Shown one piece after another: positions 16,850-24,841 of a stretch of DNA of 64,000 nt. The notes under the pieces are model-generated. The model was given only the letters and a program-made list of their open reading frames with translations. It did no database searches and was not told where the DNA came from. The stretch is from JABLTI01 sp035528035 (lineage in GTDB: Archaea > Asgardarchaeota > Heimdallarchaeia > JABLTI01). The DNA is taken from assembly GCA_035528035.1 (NCBI GenBank), contig DATKZI010000022.1, forward strand, positions 1 through 64,000, read 5' to 3'. Every line of letters starts with the position of its first letter. Position 1 is the first letter of the stretch. The position numbers were made by a program, and so were the translations under genes.

Positions 16850-17003
16850 CTTGTCTATTGTAGTTTTCATTTCATATCTCCCTAAAATAAAAACAAGTGG
16901 AACAAAGTTTGGAAAACTTCTGCTTGTAACACTTCTCCTTTTCTAGTTGACAATAGGGATAAAGTTTCATATTAAAAACAAACAAATTTTTCATTAGATA
17001 AAA

Positions 17004-17109
17004 TGGTGCTGGAGAGGGGATTCGAACCCCCGAGTGCGGAAACACAGTGGTTCCCTCGTTCCTACGAGAATTTCGAGACCACCGCCATACCAGGCTAGGC
17101 TACTCCAGC
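17004..17109 (-). tRNA. tRNA-Ser(CGA) with 19-nt intron
   Basis: Acceptor GCTGGAG/CTCCAGC, encoded CCA, anticodon stem GTGGT/ACCAC, loop CT-CGA-A, and a class II variable arm. A 19-nt insertion at the canonical 37/38 site (17053-17071) is an archaeal intron with its own small stem (CTCGT/ACGAG). The discriminator base reads A, whereas archaeal tRNA-Ser normally has G73, so the identity assignment rests on the anticodon. Confidence 0.8.
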
Positions 17110-17341
17110 AAAATTTCTTTGGGATGTAATCATTGAATAGTACCTTTAATTAGATTAAATTAAAACTATTTCATCACTTTTTACTTATAACAATAATTTT
17201 TATTGATTAACAAATAAATTTATGCTATTCTATTTTAAAAAATGTTATTTAGAAAAAAAAGCCCTCTAAAATCATAATGAAACACAAAACTTTAAAACAA
17301 AAGAGTACAGAAAAAGTAAATGCCAATGACCAATCATTGAT

Positions 17342-17478
17342 GCGGAGGTAGCCCAGCCAGGTCAAAGGCGGAGGACTTAAGATCTCTGATCTTGTCGGTC
17401 AGAAACTCTCTAGGGCCAGTATAATAGGAAATCCTCTCCCGCAGGGGTTCGTGTGTTCAAATCGCGCCCTCCGCACCA
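17342..17478 (+). tRNA. tRNA-Leu(TAA) with 49-nt intron
   Basis: Acceptor GCGGAGG/CCTCCGC, anticodon stem GAGGA/TCCTC with CT-TAA-G, class II variable arm, TTCAAAT T loop, A73 and encoded CCA. A 49-nt intron lies at 37/38 (17382-17430). Confidence 0.9.
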
Positions 17479-17515
17479 AATTTTTTATCAAATTTATTAG
17501 CTTGAAAAGGAAATT

Positions 17516-17722
17516 TTATTCTTTTAACATCCACCGATATTTTTTATCTTCGCCCATAAAAAGCATGAAACCACATTCAGAACACTCTAAAATAATTACT
17601 TGATAATTTTTTTCTTTCTCAAAAAAAGTTTTTAGCTCACTTTTCTTTCCACATGCTTGGCATTTCTCTCCCCAGATTTTCTTAGCATTTTTTTCCAATT
17701 CTTGCTCTTTTTGTGATATCAC
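17516..17722 (-). CDS. Small zinc-ribbon protein
   Basis: 68 residues with C-x2-C (CQACGKK) and C-x2-C (CSECGFM) 26 residues apart, a simple treble-clef/zinc-ribbon layout with a helical N-terminus. GTG start. Unknown role; it lies alone between tRNA-Leu(TAA) and a micro-gene on the other strand. Confidence 0.55.
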   Translation of the reverse strand: MISQKEQELEKNAKKIWGEKCQACGKKSELKTFFEKEKNYQVIILECSECGFMLFMGEDKKYRWMLKE

Positions 17723-17869
17723 TACTTACTCATCCTAATCTTGTATTTGCTTATTGATAGATATTTTTGTCTTAAAAAGCTTAATTTTCTGCTTTTTTTT
17801 CTTATTTTTTTTCTTTTAATAGTCTAATCAAAGTATCCCTTTGATAATTATATAATGGAGACTCAATAA

Positions 17870-18010
17870 ATGAAAAAACTATCCCCTAAAATCGTGACCT
17901 TGGCTATAATGATACTATCCTTCGTTGCCGCAGGCAGCATCGGAATTAGACATGCAATCGCCCCACCCGGTGGAGGCGTTGGAGAAGAGTTAACTCCTAC
18001 AGGTGGATGA
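17870..18010 (+). CDS. 46-residue secreted micropeptide candidate
   Basis: Short frame with GGAG ten bases upstream of ATG. MKKLSPKIVTLAIMILSF starts a textbook signal peptide (basic start, hydrophobic core, AAG/AIA-type small residues), and the mature tail would be APPGGGVGEELTPTGG, rich in Gly/Pro. Codon use is less AT-rich than the surroundings. T-rich DNA follows the stop. Not a known family to me; it could be a secreted signal or matrix peptide, or the start of a lost gene. Confidence 0.55.
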   Translation: MKKLSPKIVTLAIMILSFVAAGSIGIRHAIAPPGGGVGEELTPTGG

Positions 18011-18184
18011 ATTAGTCCCCTTACCCTTCTTCTTTTCTATATTTTTTCTTTTCAATTTCTAATAATTTAACTTTACCTTACATTGAAATGGTATATTTTA
18101 GGAAAATTTTATCTAATACAAAAATTATTGTAAGCTAATTTTCTAATAAAAAAAGATTAGATCATTTATTTGTAGGTGTATAAA

Positions 18185-19510
18185 GTGTCTTCTAATGATA
18201 AATATTTAATAAACAAAATCATTGCCCGAGAGGTATTTGACTCGAGAGGAAATCCCACAATTGAAGTTGAAATACAGACAAAAACTGGGCAAAAAGCACG
18301 TGCTATCGTTCCTAGTGGTGCTAGTACAGGTGCTCATGAAGCTCTTGAATTACGAGATGGTGATAAAACCCATTACTTAGGTAAAGGTGTTTTAAAAGCT
18401 GTTAGTAATGTCCGAGATAAAATTTTTCCTAAGATCAAAGGATATGATGTCCGAGATATTCCCACAATTGACAATATCATGTTTAATTTAGATGGTACAA
18501 AACGCAAACTAAATTTAGGTGCAAACGCTATTCTTAGTGTTTCGCTTGCCTGCACTAAATTAGCAGCTAAAATTGAAGGTATACCACTTTATGAAAAATT
18601 ATACCAATTAGCCTATAATAAAAAGGCTAACAAATATCAATTGCCTGTTCCTATGGCCAATGTTATAAATGGGGGAAAACATGCTGGTGGAAAACTTGCT
18701 CCCCAAGAATTTATGATTATGCCCTTAGGATTCAAAGATTTGAGAGAAGCTTTACGTTCTGTTTCTGAAATATATTCTCATCTCAAATTAATCCTTAAAG
18801 AAAAATATGGCCCCTCAGTTACCAATGTTGGGGATGAAGGGGGATTTGGTTCTCCAGTTGATACAAGCAAAGAAGCATTGGATTTGTTAGTCAAAGCAAC
18901 TGAACAAGCTCAATATGAAGTAGGGAAGGAGATTTGTTTTGCTCTTGATCCTGCTGCTTCAGAATTTTATAAAAATGAAAAATATCACATTGACGGGGAG
19001 ACTCTTTCAGAAGGAGAATTAGTTGACTATTGGTATGATCTTACACAAACCTATCCAATTGTTAGTATTGAAGATCCATTTAATGAGGAATCATTTGAAG
19101 GATTTGCTGAACTTCGTAAAAAAGTTGCTGATAAGGTACAAATAGTTGGTGATGATTTGACAGTTACAAATACAGAACGACTTCAGATGGCAATCGATAA
19201 AAATTCAATCAATTCCCTACTACTTAAAATCAATCAAATAGGTTCTATAACAGAATCGATTGCAGCAGCTAGATTGTGTTGGGAAAACAATTACTCAGTT
19301 GTTGTATCTCATCGAAGTGGTGAAACAGAGGATACAAGTATCGCTGATCTTTCTGTTGGGCTATGTAATGGTCAAATAAAAACAGGTGCAATAGCTCGAG
19401 GAGAACGAACTGCGAAATATAATCAGCTTCTACGAATTTCTGAAGAATTAGGTAACAAAGCTATTTTTGCAGGAACTAAATTTAGATTAGGTTACAAAGA
19501 ATTTATTTAG
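18185..19510 (+). CDS. eno: Enolase (phosphopyruvate hydratase)
   Basis: Interconverts 2-phosphoglycerate and phosphoenolpyruvate in the cytosol. Full length (about 440 residues) with AREVFDSRGNPTIEVE, SGASTGAHEA, GDEGGFGSP, SIEDPFNEES (metal ligand), DDLTVTN, LLKINQIGS (catalytic Lys) and SHRSGETED. GTG 18176 and GTG 18185 are both in frame; AGGTG six bases before 18185 favours the latter. A strong hairpin terminator follows. Monocistronic. Confidence 0.98.
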   Translation: MSSNDKYLINKIIAREVFDSRGNPTIEVEIQTKTGQKARAIVPSGASTGAHEALELRDGDKTHYLGKGVLKAVSNVRDKIFPKIKGYDVRDIPTIDNIMFNLDGTKRKLNLGANAILSVSLACTKLAAKIEGIPLYEKLYQLAYNKKANKYQLPVPMANVINGGKHAGGKLAPQEFMIMPLGFKDLREALRSVSEIYSHLKLILKEKYGPSVTNVGDEGGFGSPVDTSKEALDLLVKATEQAQYEVGKEICFALDPAASEFYKNEKYHIDGETLSEGELVDYWYDLTQTYPIVSIEDPFNEESFEGFAELRKKVADKVQIVGDDLTVTNTERLQMAIDKNSINSLLLKINQIGSITESIAAARLCWENNYSVVVSHRSGETEDTSIADLSVGLCNGQIKTGAIARGERTAKYNQLLRISEELGNKAIFAGTKFRLGYKEFI

Positions 19511-19522
19511 AAAAATGCCTTT

Positions 19523-19556
19523 TGGGATAATTATCCCATAAGAGCTCTTTTTTTTA
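19523..19556 (+). terminator. Terminator after enolase
   Basis: TGGGATAATTATCCCA is a perfect palindrome (19523-19538), followed by CTCTTTTTTTTT 8 bases later. Confidence 0.65.
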
Positions 19557-19590
19557 ATGTTAAAGAGTATAATAATAGTGGTGATAGGAA

Positions 19591-20220
19591 TTGCGTATTA
19601 AACGAAAGGATCTTGAGATTTTTCTTGAACAACTTGAGAAAGTCTCAGAACCAAAAATAAAATATGAACAATATGCAAGTCCACCACGAGTTGCTGCAAA
19701 TCTTCTATGGATTGCTGGATTCGATCATGATGATATTTTCAACAAAAGTATACTCGATTTGGGATGTGGTTCAGGTATCTTAGCTATTGGAGCTGCTTTT
19801 TTCGGAGCGAGAAATGTTACAGGTATTGATATTGATTTTGATTCCCTTAAAGTAGCAAAAGAAAATTCCCAAACGTTTGATCTAGAAGATAAATGTAATT
19901 GGTTATGCATGACCGCAGAGGATTGTTATATAAAAGGGATTAATACTGTAATAATGAATCCTCCATTTGGTATGCGAAAAGAAAGTATCTCGAGAGACAG
20001 ACTTTTTCTAAAAACAGCTTTATCTGTATCGTCAACAGTATATTCAATTAACCCTTATGCTGAAAAAACCCGCTCATTTTTCACAAAATATTGTAAAGAA
20101 TTGGATGCAGAAATTATTACTATAACCCAAATGAATTTTGAAATAAAACGTCAATATGATTTTCATAAAAAAGACAAGCATATAATTCTTGTTGATCTCT
20201 ATCATATAAGGAAAAAATAA
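19591..20220 (+). CDS. METTL5-like RNA/DNA N6-adenine methyltransferase
   Basis: 209 residues, class I methyltransferase. SAM motif LDLGCGSGILAIGA (about 56-69), acidic loop GIDIDFDSL, and the catalytic NPPFG (123-127) of N6-adenine methylases. The N-terminal EQYASPPRVAANLLW matches the archaeal homologues of METTL5, which in eukaryotes methylates 18S rRNA. The start is TTG after ATAGGA. The rRNA target is inferred from the family. Confidence 0.85.
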   Translation: MRIKRKDLEIFLEQLEKVSEPKIKYEQYASPPRVAANLLWIAGFDHDDIFNKSILDLGCGSGILAIGAAFFGARNVTGIDIDFDSLKVAKENSQTFDLEDKCNWLCMTAEDCYIKGINTVIMNPPFGMRKESISRDRLFLKTALSVSSTVYSINPYAEKTRSFFTKYCKELDAEIITITQMNFEIKRQYDFHKKDKHIILVDLYHIRKK

Positions 20221-20239
20221 TCTTATATTGCCTTTTTCA

Positions 20240-20512
20240 TTAGAATTCATCAAATTGATTTTTTCTAAATTCTTGTATTAGATCGAGTTTCATCCCTCGA
20301 GAGAATTTCTTCAATTCAAGTTCTCGTTTAATAGCTTCTTTTTGACTCGAGAGAATTTCAACATATGAAAGCTTAACTGGACGACGTGTGCTAGTATATT
20401 TTGCACCAATTTTACTCGTGTTATGTTGTTCTATTCTTTTTAGTAAATCCTTGGTATATCCTGTATAAATTGTTCCATCAGCACAAGTGACCATATAGAC
20501 AAAGAATTTCAT
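20240..20512 (-). CDS. GIY-YIG domain protein (UPF0213/YhbQ-like)
   Basis: 90 residues containing only the GIY-YIG nuclease fold: FVYMVTCADGTIYTGYTKDLLKRIEQHN, with the catalytic Arg, and SYVEILSSQKEAIKRELELKKF. Similar single-domain proteins are widespread and of uncertain cellular role (DNA repair or nucleic-acid processing). Convergent with the METTL5-like gene. Confidence 0.88.
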   Translation of the reverse strand: MKFFVYMVTCADGTIYTGYTKDLLKRIEQHNTSKIGAKYTSTRRPVKLSYVEILSSQKEAIKRELELKKFSRGMKLDLIQEFRKNQFDEF

Positions 20513-20636
20513 TTATTTTCACAATAAAAGCTTGTTTTCCTTCAAATAAATGCTTTGAATAGAGTTAAAAAATATTTATAGGAGTAATTAACTTAATGAA
20601 CCTAGAAGTTCAATTTCAGTAAAAGTTGTGTAAATT

Positions 20637-20936
20637 ATGTCAAGAAGAAGATCAAGTCTAAGACGTTCAAAATATGAAATCCTAAACGAAATACTAAACA
20701 TAATTTACTATCAATCTGACCTACCTTTAACAAGGATTGCTCGAGCAGCAAACTTACCTGTTGATAGAGCAAAACCATTATTGATATTTTTACAAAATAG
20801 AAATTTAATTTATGATGACGAGGATGACGGATTGACTGTTTTTAGAATTTCTCCTGAAGGAGTAGAATTTCTTGAGTTATTTAAACGTCTTGCGAAACTA
20901 GTTCCCCCAGATGATGAAATAGATGAAATTAGCTAG
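20637..20936 (+). CDS. Winged-helix protein (HTH_45-like)
   Basis: 99 residues. A basic N-terminus (MSRRRSSLRRSK) is followed by a winged helix: ILNIIYYQSDLPLTRIARAANLPVDRAKPLLIFLQNRNLI and a wing with TVFRISPEGVEFLELF. Acidic tail. Typical of small archaeal one-domain regulators. Its stop abuts the roadblock gene on the opposite strand. Confidence 0.75.
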   Translation: MSRRRSSLRRSKYEILNEILNIIYYQSDLPLTRIARAANLPVDRAKPLLIFLQNRNLIYDDEDDGLTVFRISPEGVEFLELFKRLAKLVPPDDEIDEIS

Positions 20937-21305
20937 TTAAATTAATTCAGCTAACTGATTGCAAGATTTCTTTGAGAGTAGTAGAATTAATCCTAGGTTT
21001 GCATCTGTCTTGGCAAGAATTGTTAAAACAGCTCTCGAGGCAACATCAAGAAGGATAATATAGCCATGGTCGCCTAGAATTGAAATATTACTGATTTGGC
21101 CTTTCCCTAATTCATTAGTAACTCTTTCAGAAACAGAGGAAATTGAGGCTGTCATTGCTGAGATCAAATCTTCATCTGCTGAGCTATCTAAAGCGGAATC
21201 AATTGGTAAACCTTGTGCAGTAACAAGTAAGCACCCTTCAACTCCATCATGACCTGCTTTTAATTTGGTCAAGATATTATGAATTTGTTCTACTCGAGAG
21301 GACAT
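20937..21305 (-). CDS. Roadblock/LC7 domain protein
   Basis: About 122 residues covering one roadblock/LC7 fold: RVEQIHNILTKLKAGHDGVEGCLLVTAQGLPI, then the dimer-forming helix and ISILGDHGYIILLDVASRAVLTILAKTDANLGLIL. Roadblock proteins act as scaffolds or regulators of small GTPases (MglB, Ragulator). Start taken as ATG 21305; GTG 21314 is also in frame. One of three stand-alone roadblock proteins in this window. Confidence 0.88.
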   Translation of the reverse strand: MSSRVEQIHNILTKLKAGHDGVEGCLLVTAQGLPIDSALDSSADEDLISAMTASISSVSERVTNELGKGQISNISILGDHGYIILLDVASRAVLTILAKTDANLGLILLLSKKSCNQLAELI

Positions 21306-21624
21306 GATTAACACACACTTGTAGGAAACAGATTGTTAGATAAATATATTTTTGCTTAGTGACAAATATTGTTCACACAACTTAATAAATAATGAAATCT
21401 TATTGATTAAAACTTTATGTTTTCAGACAAAATGAAGGTAATAGATGGTTTTTTTAAAGCTAGATGCAATAAAAGTGAAATGACAATATCTCTATGTATA
21501 AAATCCATTAGAATTCAAATAACAGAAAAGATTTTAATAAGGTAATTTTATGCACAAGGTATAATGTGTAAATTTCAATCTCAATGAATGACATTCGTAC
21601 TCTCATATCACGAGGTGTAATGAT
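21306..21624. other. 319-bp intergenic region between divergent genes
   Basis: A TATA-like AATATATTTA near 21342-21352 could serve the roadblock gene on the minus strand, and GAGGTG near 21611 is the ribosome site of the downstream gene. A 37-codon frame at 21431-21544 has no ribosome site and I do not call it. Nothing else seen. Confidence 0.35.
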
Positions 21625-23403
21625 TTGCAAACTAAAACGAAAAAAATACTTTGGGTAATAATGATTCTTTCAAGTATTATCCTTGGAGAAAGTTTAGCGG
21701 CAGGTGCAATGCCAACTTCAATTCCAAAAAATGAAGTAACACCAAATCTATTCCATATAGGGCAATTCAACATTAGTATAGTTGTTTCAAAAACAGCTTT
21801 TAGTCCTAATGAATTTACAGTCAAGGAAAGTGCTACTGTAAATGTAACCATCGAAAGCATAGATATTGATCATACATTTTATATTCCAGAGTACGAACTT
21901 AATGAAACCATCGCTGCAAATACAACCTATAGTTTTGTATTTGAGGCAGATATCTTAGGCGAATTTACCTTTACCTCAATGAACTCTACAGGTGAAGGGA
22001 CAATGATTGTTACAGATCCCTATGTTCCTGATCTTCCTCGTCCTGAAGATATCAATATAATTCTTGATTATAGTCATCATGATAATTTAACATTGATGTA
22101 TGAAAAATATGAGACTATCTTTAACTGGTCTAGAAACGATAATGATTTTGACTTACTAATAAATGAAAATACCTTCCTAACAGATGAAATTATGAAAGAT
22201 CTTGAGGTTTTGATACTTCTTGAACCAAATGAGAATTTAACAGTAAACGAAATCCCGGTGATTAAAAAATTCCTTAATAATGGTGGGAGCTTAATTATTG
22301 GTGGTTCACCGGAAACAGCTTTTACAAATGTCTATGAAATTACAGAGCAATTTGGTTTTACATTTACAAATAGTTCAGCTAGATATATTAATGCAACAAT
22401 TGTTGGAAGTCCAGTTGGTGAAACAAATACTTTAGGAGAATTCACAGTATCTGATTTTGCTGATCATCCAATAATTTCTGAGAATCAATATGTGCCGTTA
22501 ACTGATCAAATAATTTCAAAGATGAAATATACAGGTACACTATTGACATTTAATGCTACTTGGGCTGCAGAACGACTTGTAAATAATAACTTAACAGATA
22601 CCGGCAAAATCATTGATTGTTATACATTAGCAACCGGTAATGAAACAATATTCGCTGATGCAAATGGTGATACAATAGTTAGTGTAAATGAAACTATTGG
22701 TGCTGAAAATACTTTCATAGTTGCAGCTGAATCTGCTTATAATAGTAGAGTGTTTGCTATAGGTAGTGCTGATCTCTTTAACGAAACCATGATTGGACGA
22801 AATCCTGAGAATTTAATATTATATCAACGAGCATTACAATGGGTAGCAAAAATGTATGCTATTCTTCAAAGTACTGAATATACTCTAGGTTCTTATGAAG
22901 TTTCCAGAAATGATATTATTAATACATCAATTATTATAAAAGCTCAAAATAATACAGTTACTGATTCCATAACAGTTTCAATACGAGTATGGCGAAGTTC
23001 ACGAATAGAGGCAGAATTTGTTTATACTCCAATAAATGCTTCTTACTTTGAAGGACAAATCGATACAACAAATATTACTAAGGGAACAGTTTCAATAGAT
23101 GCAGTGGCTCATAAACGAGGGTATGGATATAATGTTACAACTCCCTATTATGTAGAAATTAATCCTCGAGAACCAGGAGAATATTATGTTGCTATACCAT
23201 ACATTATTACTTATGTAATAACCATCATCGTTGGTATTGGAGCGATGTCATTATTCTTTATACGTGTTCTTAAGACTCCAAAAACTGTTCGTGAATCAGA
23301 AACAACATCTACTGCTGACGATGAAATTGAAGAAGATGAAGATACTGTTGATTTAGATGAATATGAAAACGAAGAAGAATCAGAAACACCAGAAGAGGAA
23401 TAA
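21625..23403 (+). CDS. Membrane-anchored cupredoxin-like / GATase-like surface protein
   Basis: 592 residues. Signal peptide (LWVIMILSSIILGESLAAGA); a cupredoxin-like domain about 45-130 (FSPNEFTVKESATVNVTIES, DHTFYIPEY, GEFTFTSMNSTGEG); a DUF4350/GATase-like alpha/beta domain about 140-420 (VLILLEPNENLTVNEIPVIKKFLNNGGSLIIGG); a beta domain; one TM segment (about 535-558); and a very acidic cytoplasmic tail. The copper Cys/His/Met loop expected in the cupredoxin is missing (TSMNSTGEG), so metal binding is unlikely. TTG start with GAGGTG upstream. Confidence 0.7.
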   Translation: MQTKTKKILWVIMILSSIILGESLAAGAMPTSIPKNEVTPNLFHIGQFNISIVVSKTAFSPNEFTVKESATVNVTIESIDIDHTFYIPEYELNETIAANTTYSFVFEADILGEFTFTSMNSTGEGTMIVTDPYVPDLPRPEDINIILDYSHHDNLTLMYEKYETIFNWSRNDNDFDLLINENTFLTDEIMKDLEVLILLEPNENLTVNEIPVIKKFLNNGGSLIIGGSPETAFTNVYEITEQFGFTFTNSSARYINATIVGSPVGETNTLGEFTVSDFADHPIISENQYVPLTDQIISKMKYTGTLLTFNATWAAERLVNNNLTDTGKIIDCYTLATGNETIFADANGDTIVSVNETIGAENTFIVAAESAYNSRVFAIGSADLFNETMIGRNPENLILYQRALQWVAKMYAILQSTEYTLGSYEVSRNDIINTSIIIKAQNNTVTDSITVSIRVWRSSRIEAEFVYTPINASYFEGQIDTTNITKGTVSIDAVAHKRGYGYNVTTPYYVEINPREPGEYYVAIPYIITYVITIIVGIGAMSLFFIRVLKTPKTVRESETTSTADDEIEEDEDTVDLDEYENEEESETPEEE

Positions 23404-23521
23404 ATAACTCTTCTTTTCTAATTTTTTCTCTTTCTTATTATTTAAAGACGGATTTTTCAATCTTTGCTCAAGAATAAAGTTTTATAAATTTCATGAAATA
23501 CTATTCTAACGTGACAGAAAG

Positions 23522-24304
23522 ATGAGTCAACAAGATAAGGGTATGATAGCACAGCTCAAATCAGAAGCTGAAGCAAATTATAGTGCAAGTAGATGGGAAG
23601 ATTCAGCAAAAACCTATGAACATTTAGTTGGTCTCGCACAAAACAATAATGACTTTGAGCAAGCTATTGATTTTGCTATCGCAGCAATTCGTGCTTGGAA
23701 TAAAATGCCTGATATGATCCATAGAATAAACAGATTATACCAAGCTGTTGGCTTAATTGGTTTAAGGAAAGCTGCTATTGGGTTTGAGGAAATTGCTATC
23801 AAAGAAGAAGCAGAAAAGAATCTTAAAGGTGCAGCAAATAATTTTGAAGAAGCAGGTAATGGTTATAGTCTAATCCAAAGTTATGATCGAGCAAAACAAT
23901 GTTACCAATATTCTGTTGAGCTTTTTCATAAACTAGTAAAAGAGTCTTCAGTAAAAGAGGATTTCGAATCATCAATCCATAATTTAGATCGGATATGTAG
24001 TGTTTATGTTAAAATGGCTACTCTATTAAGTAGAGTCTTAATAGAAAGAAAGGATATTGATAAAAACTTAAGGCAAGCAATAATTACTGAAAAGAATAAA
24101 TTCGAGGAAGAAATAATCAAATCGAAAAAAGAAAAGGCTTTTGCTCATGAGAGATTAGCTCAATATTATCTTGATATGAAAAATCCTGATTGTAATCCAA
24201 TTGCTGAAAAGGAGTATTTGAATGCAATAAAAATACTTGAGTCTATTGGAGATAATACAAACATTACTAAATTAAACGATAAAATTGAAAAGATACCTAA
24301 ATAA
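23522..24304 (+). CDS. TPR/SNAP-like helical repeat protein
   Basis: 260 residues, all helical. Repeats of the A-x3-Y/F type (AEANYSASRWEDSAKTYEHLV, AANNFEEAGNGYSLIQSYDRAKQCYQYSVELF, AHERLAQYYLDMKNPDCNPIAEKEYLNAIKIL) resemble TPRs as arranged in alpha-SNAP. No membrane segment. A scaffold or adaptor role is likely; equating it with a SNARE adaptor would go beyond the sequence. Confidence 0.65.
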   Translation: MSQQDKGMIAQLKSEAEANYSASRWEDSAKTYEHLVGLAQNNNDFEQAIDFAIAAIRAWNKMPDMIHRINRLYQAVGLIGLRKAAIGFEEIAIKEEAEKNLKGAANNFEEAGNGYSLIQSYDRAKQCYQYSVELFHKLVKESSVKEDFESSIHNLDRICSVYVKMATLLSRVLIERKDIDKNLRQAIITEKNKFEEEIIKSKKEKAFAHERLAQYYLDMKNPDCNPIAEKEYLNAIKILESIGDNTNITKLNDKIEKIPK

Positions 24305-24316
24305 TTCCTAGATAAA

Positions 24317-24757
24317 CTAACATTCTTTATCTATTTTGTCTTTTTTCAATTTTTCATTTTCTTCCATTAGAAGGTTAATAAATTTTCTTAAATCAGAAGA
24401 AAAACTAACAATTAGCTTTTCAGATAATGAATCTTTTAGAGGACATTCATTATCACAAACTGATTTATTGTTATCCACATCAAAAATTATTGGATAAAAT
24501 TTACAACCTTGAGGTCGGTTTGAATAAATTTTACATTGATTATTTTTCAGAAAAAAGCAAGAACCATTAATGTTTTGCAGTTTGTAGAAACCTTCGGAAT
24601 CCAAAAAACAAAATTCATCTTTTGAAAAACCAAGAGCTTGAATTCTAGCTATATCTTCTCGAGATAATAACATATCAGTATCTTTACAACATTTAGCACA
24701 GGCGAAATTTGAACAGATACCACCAAGACTAATAGATTTCAAACAAAACACCATCAC
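24317..24757 (-). CDS. YkgJ-type cysteine-cluster protein
   Basis: 146 residues with a Cys cluster (CSNFACAKCCKDTDMLLSRED) and later C-F-F-L...QCKIYSNRPQGCKFYPI, matching the YkgJ/UPF0153 family, thought to chelate zinc or iron. Additional cysteines (VCDNECPL) complete the cluster. Substrate and partner unknown. GTG 24757 or ATG 24754 start. Confidence 0.85.
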   Translation of the reverse strand: MMVFCLKSISLGGICSNFACAKCCKDTDMLLSREDIARIQALGFSKDEFCFLDSEGFYKLQNINGSCFFLKNNQCKIYSNRPQGCKFYPIIFDVDNNKSVCDNECPLKDSLSEKLIVSFSSDLRKFINLLMEENEKLKKDKIDKEC

Positions 24758-24841
24758 ATAGACTATTTAAAAGAAAAATAATATATTGATATATGTTTTC
24801 TTGTGAATAAGAAATGAAAAAGAAAATATTAGGTGAATACT

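Noticed and set aside
17281..17355. 24-codon ORF ending inside tRNA-Leu(TAA)
   Set aside because: It reads into the tRNA and has no ribosome site.
21431..21544. 37-codon plus-strand ORF
   Set aside because: No ribosome site or promoter at suitable distance, and no internal evidence of coding.
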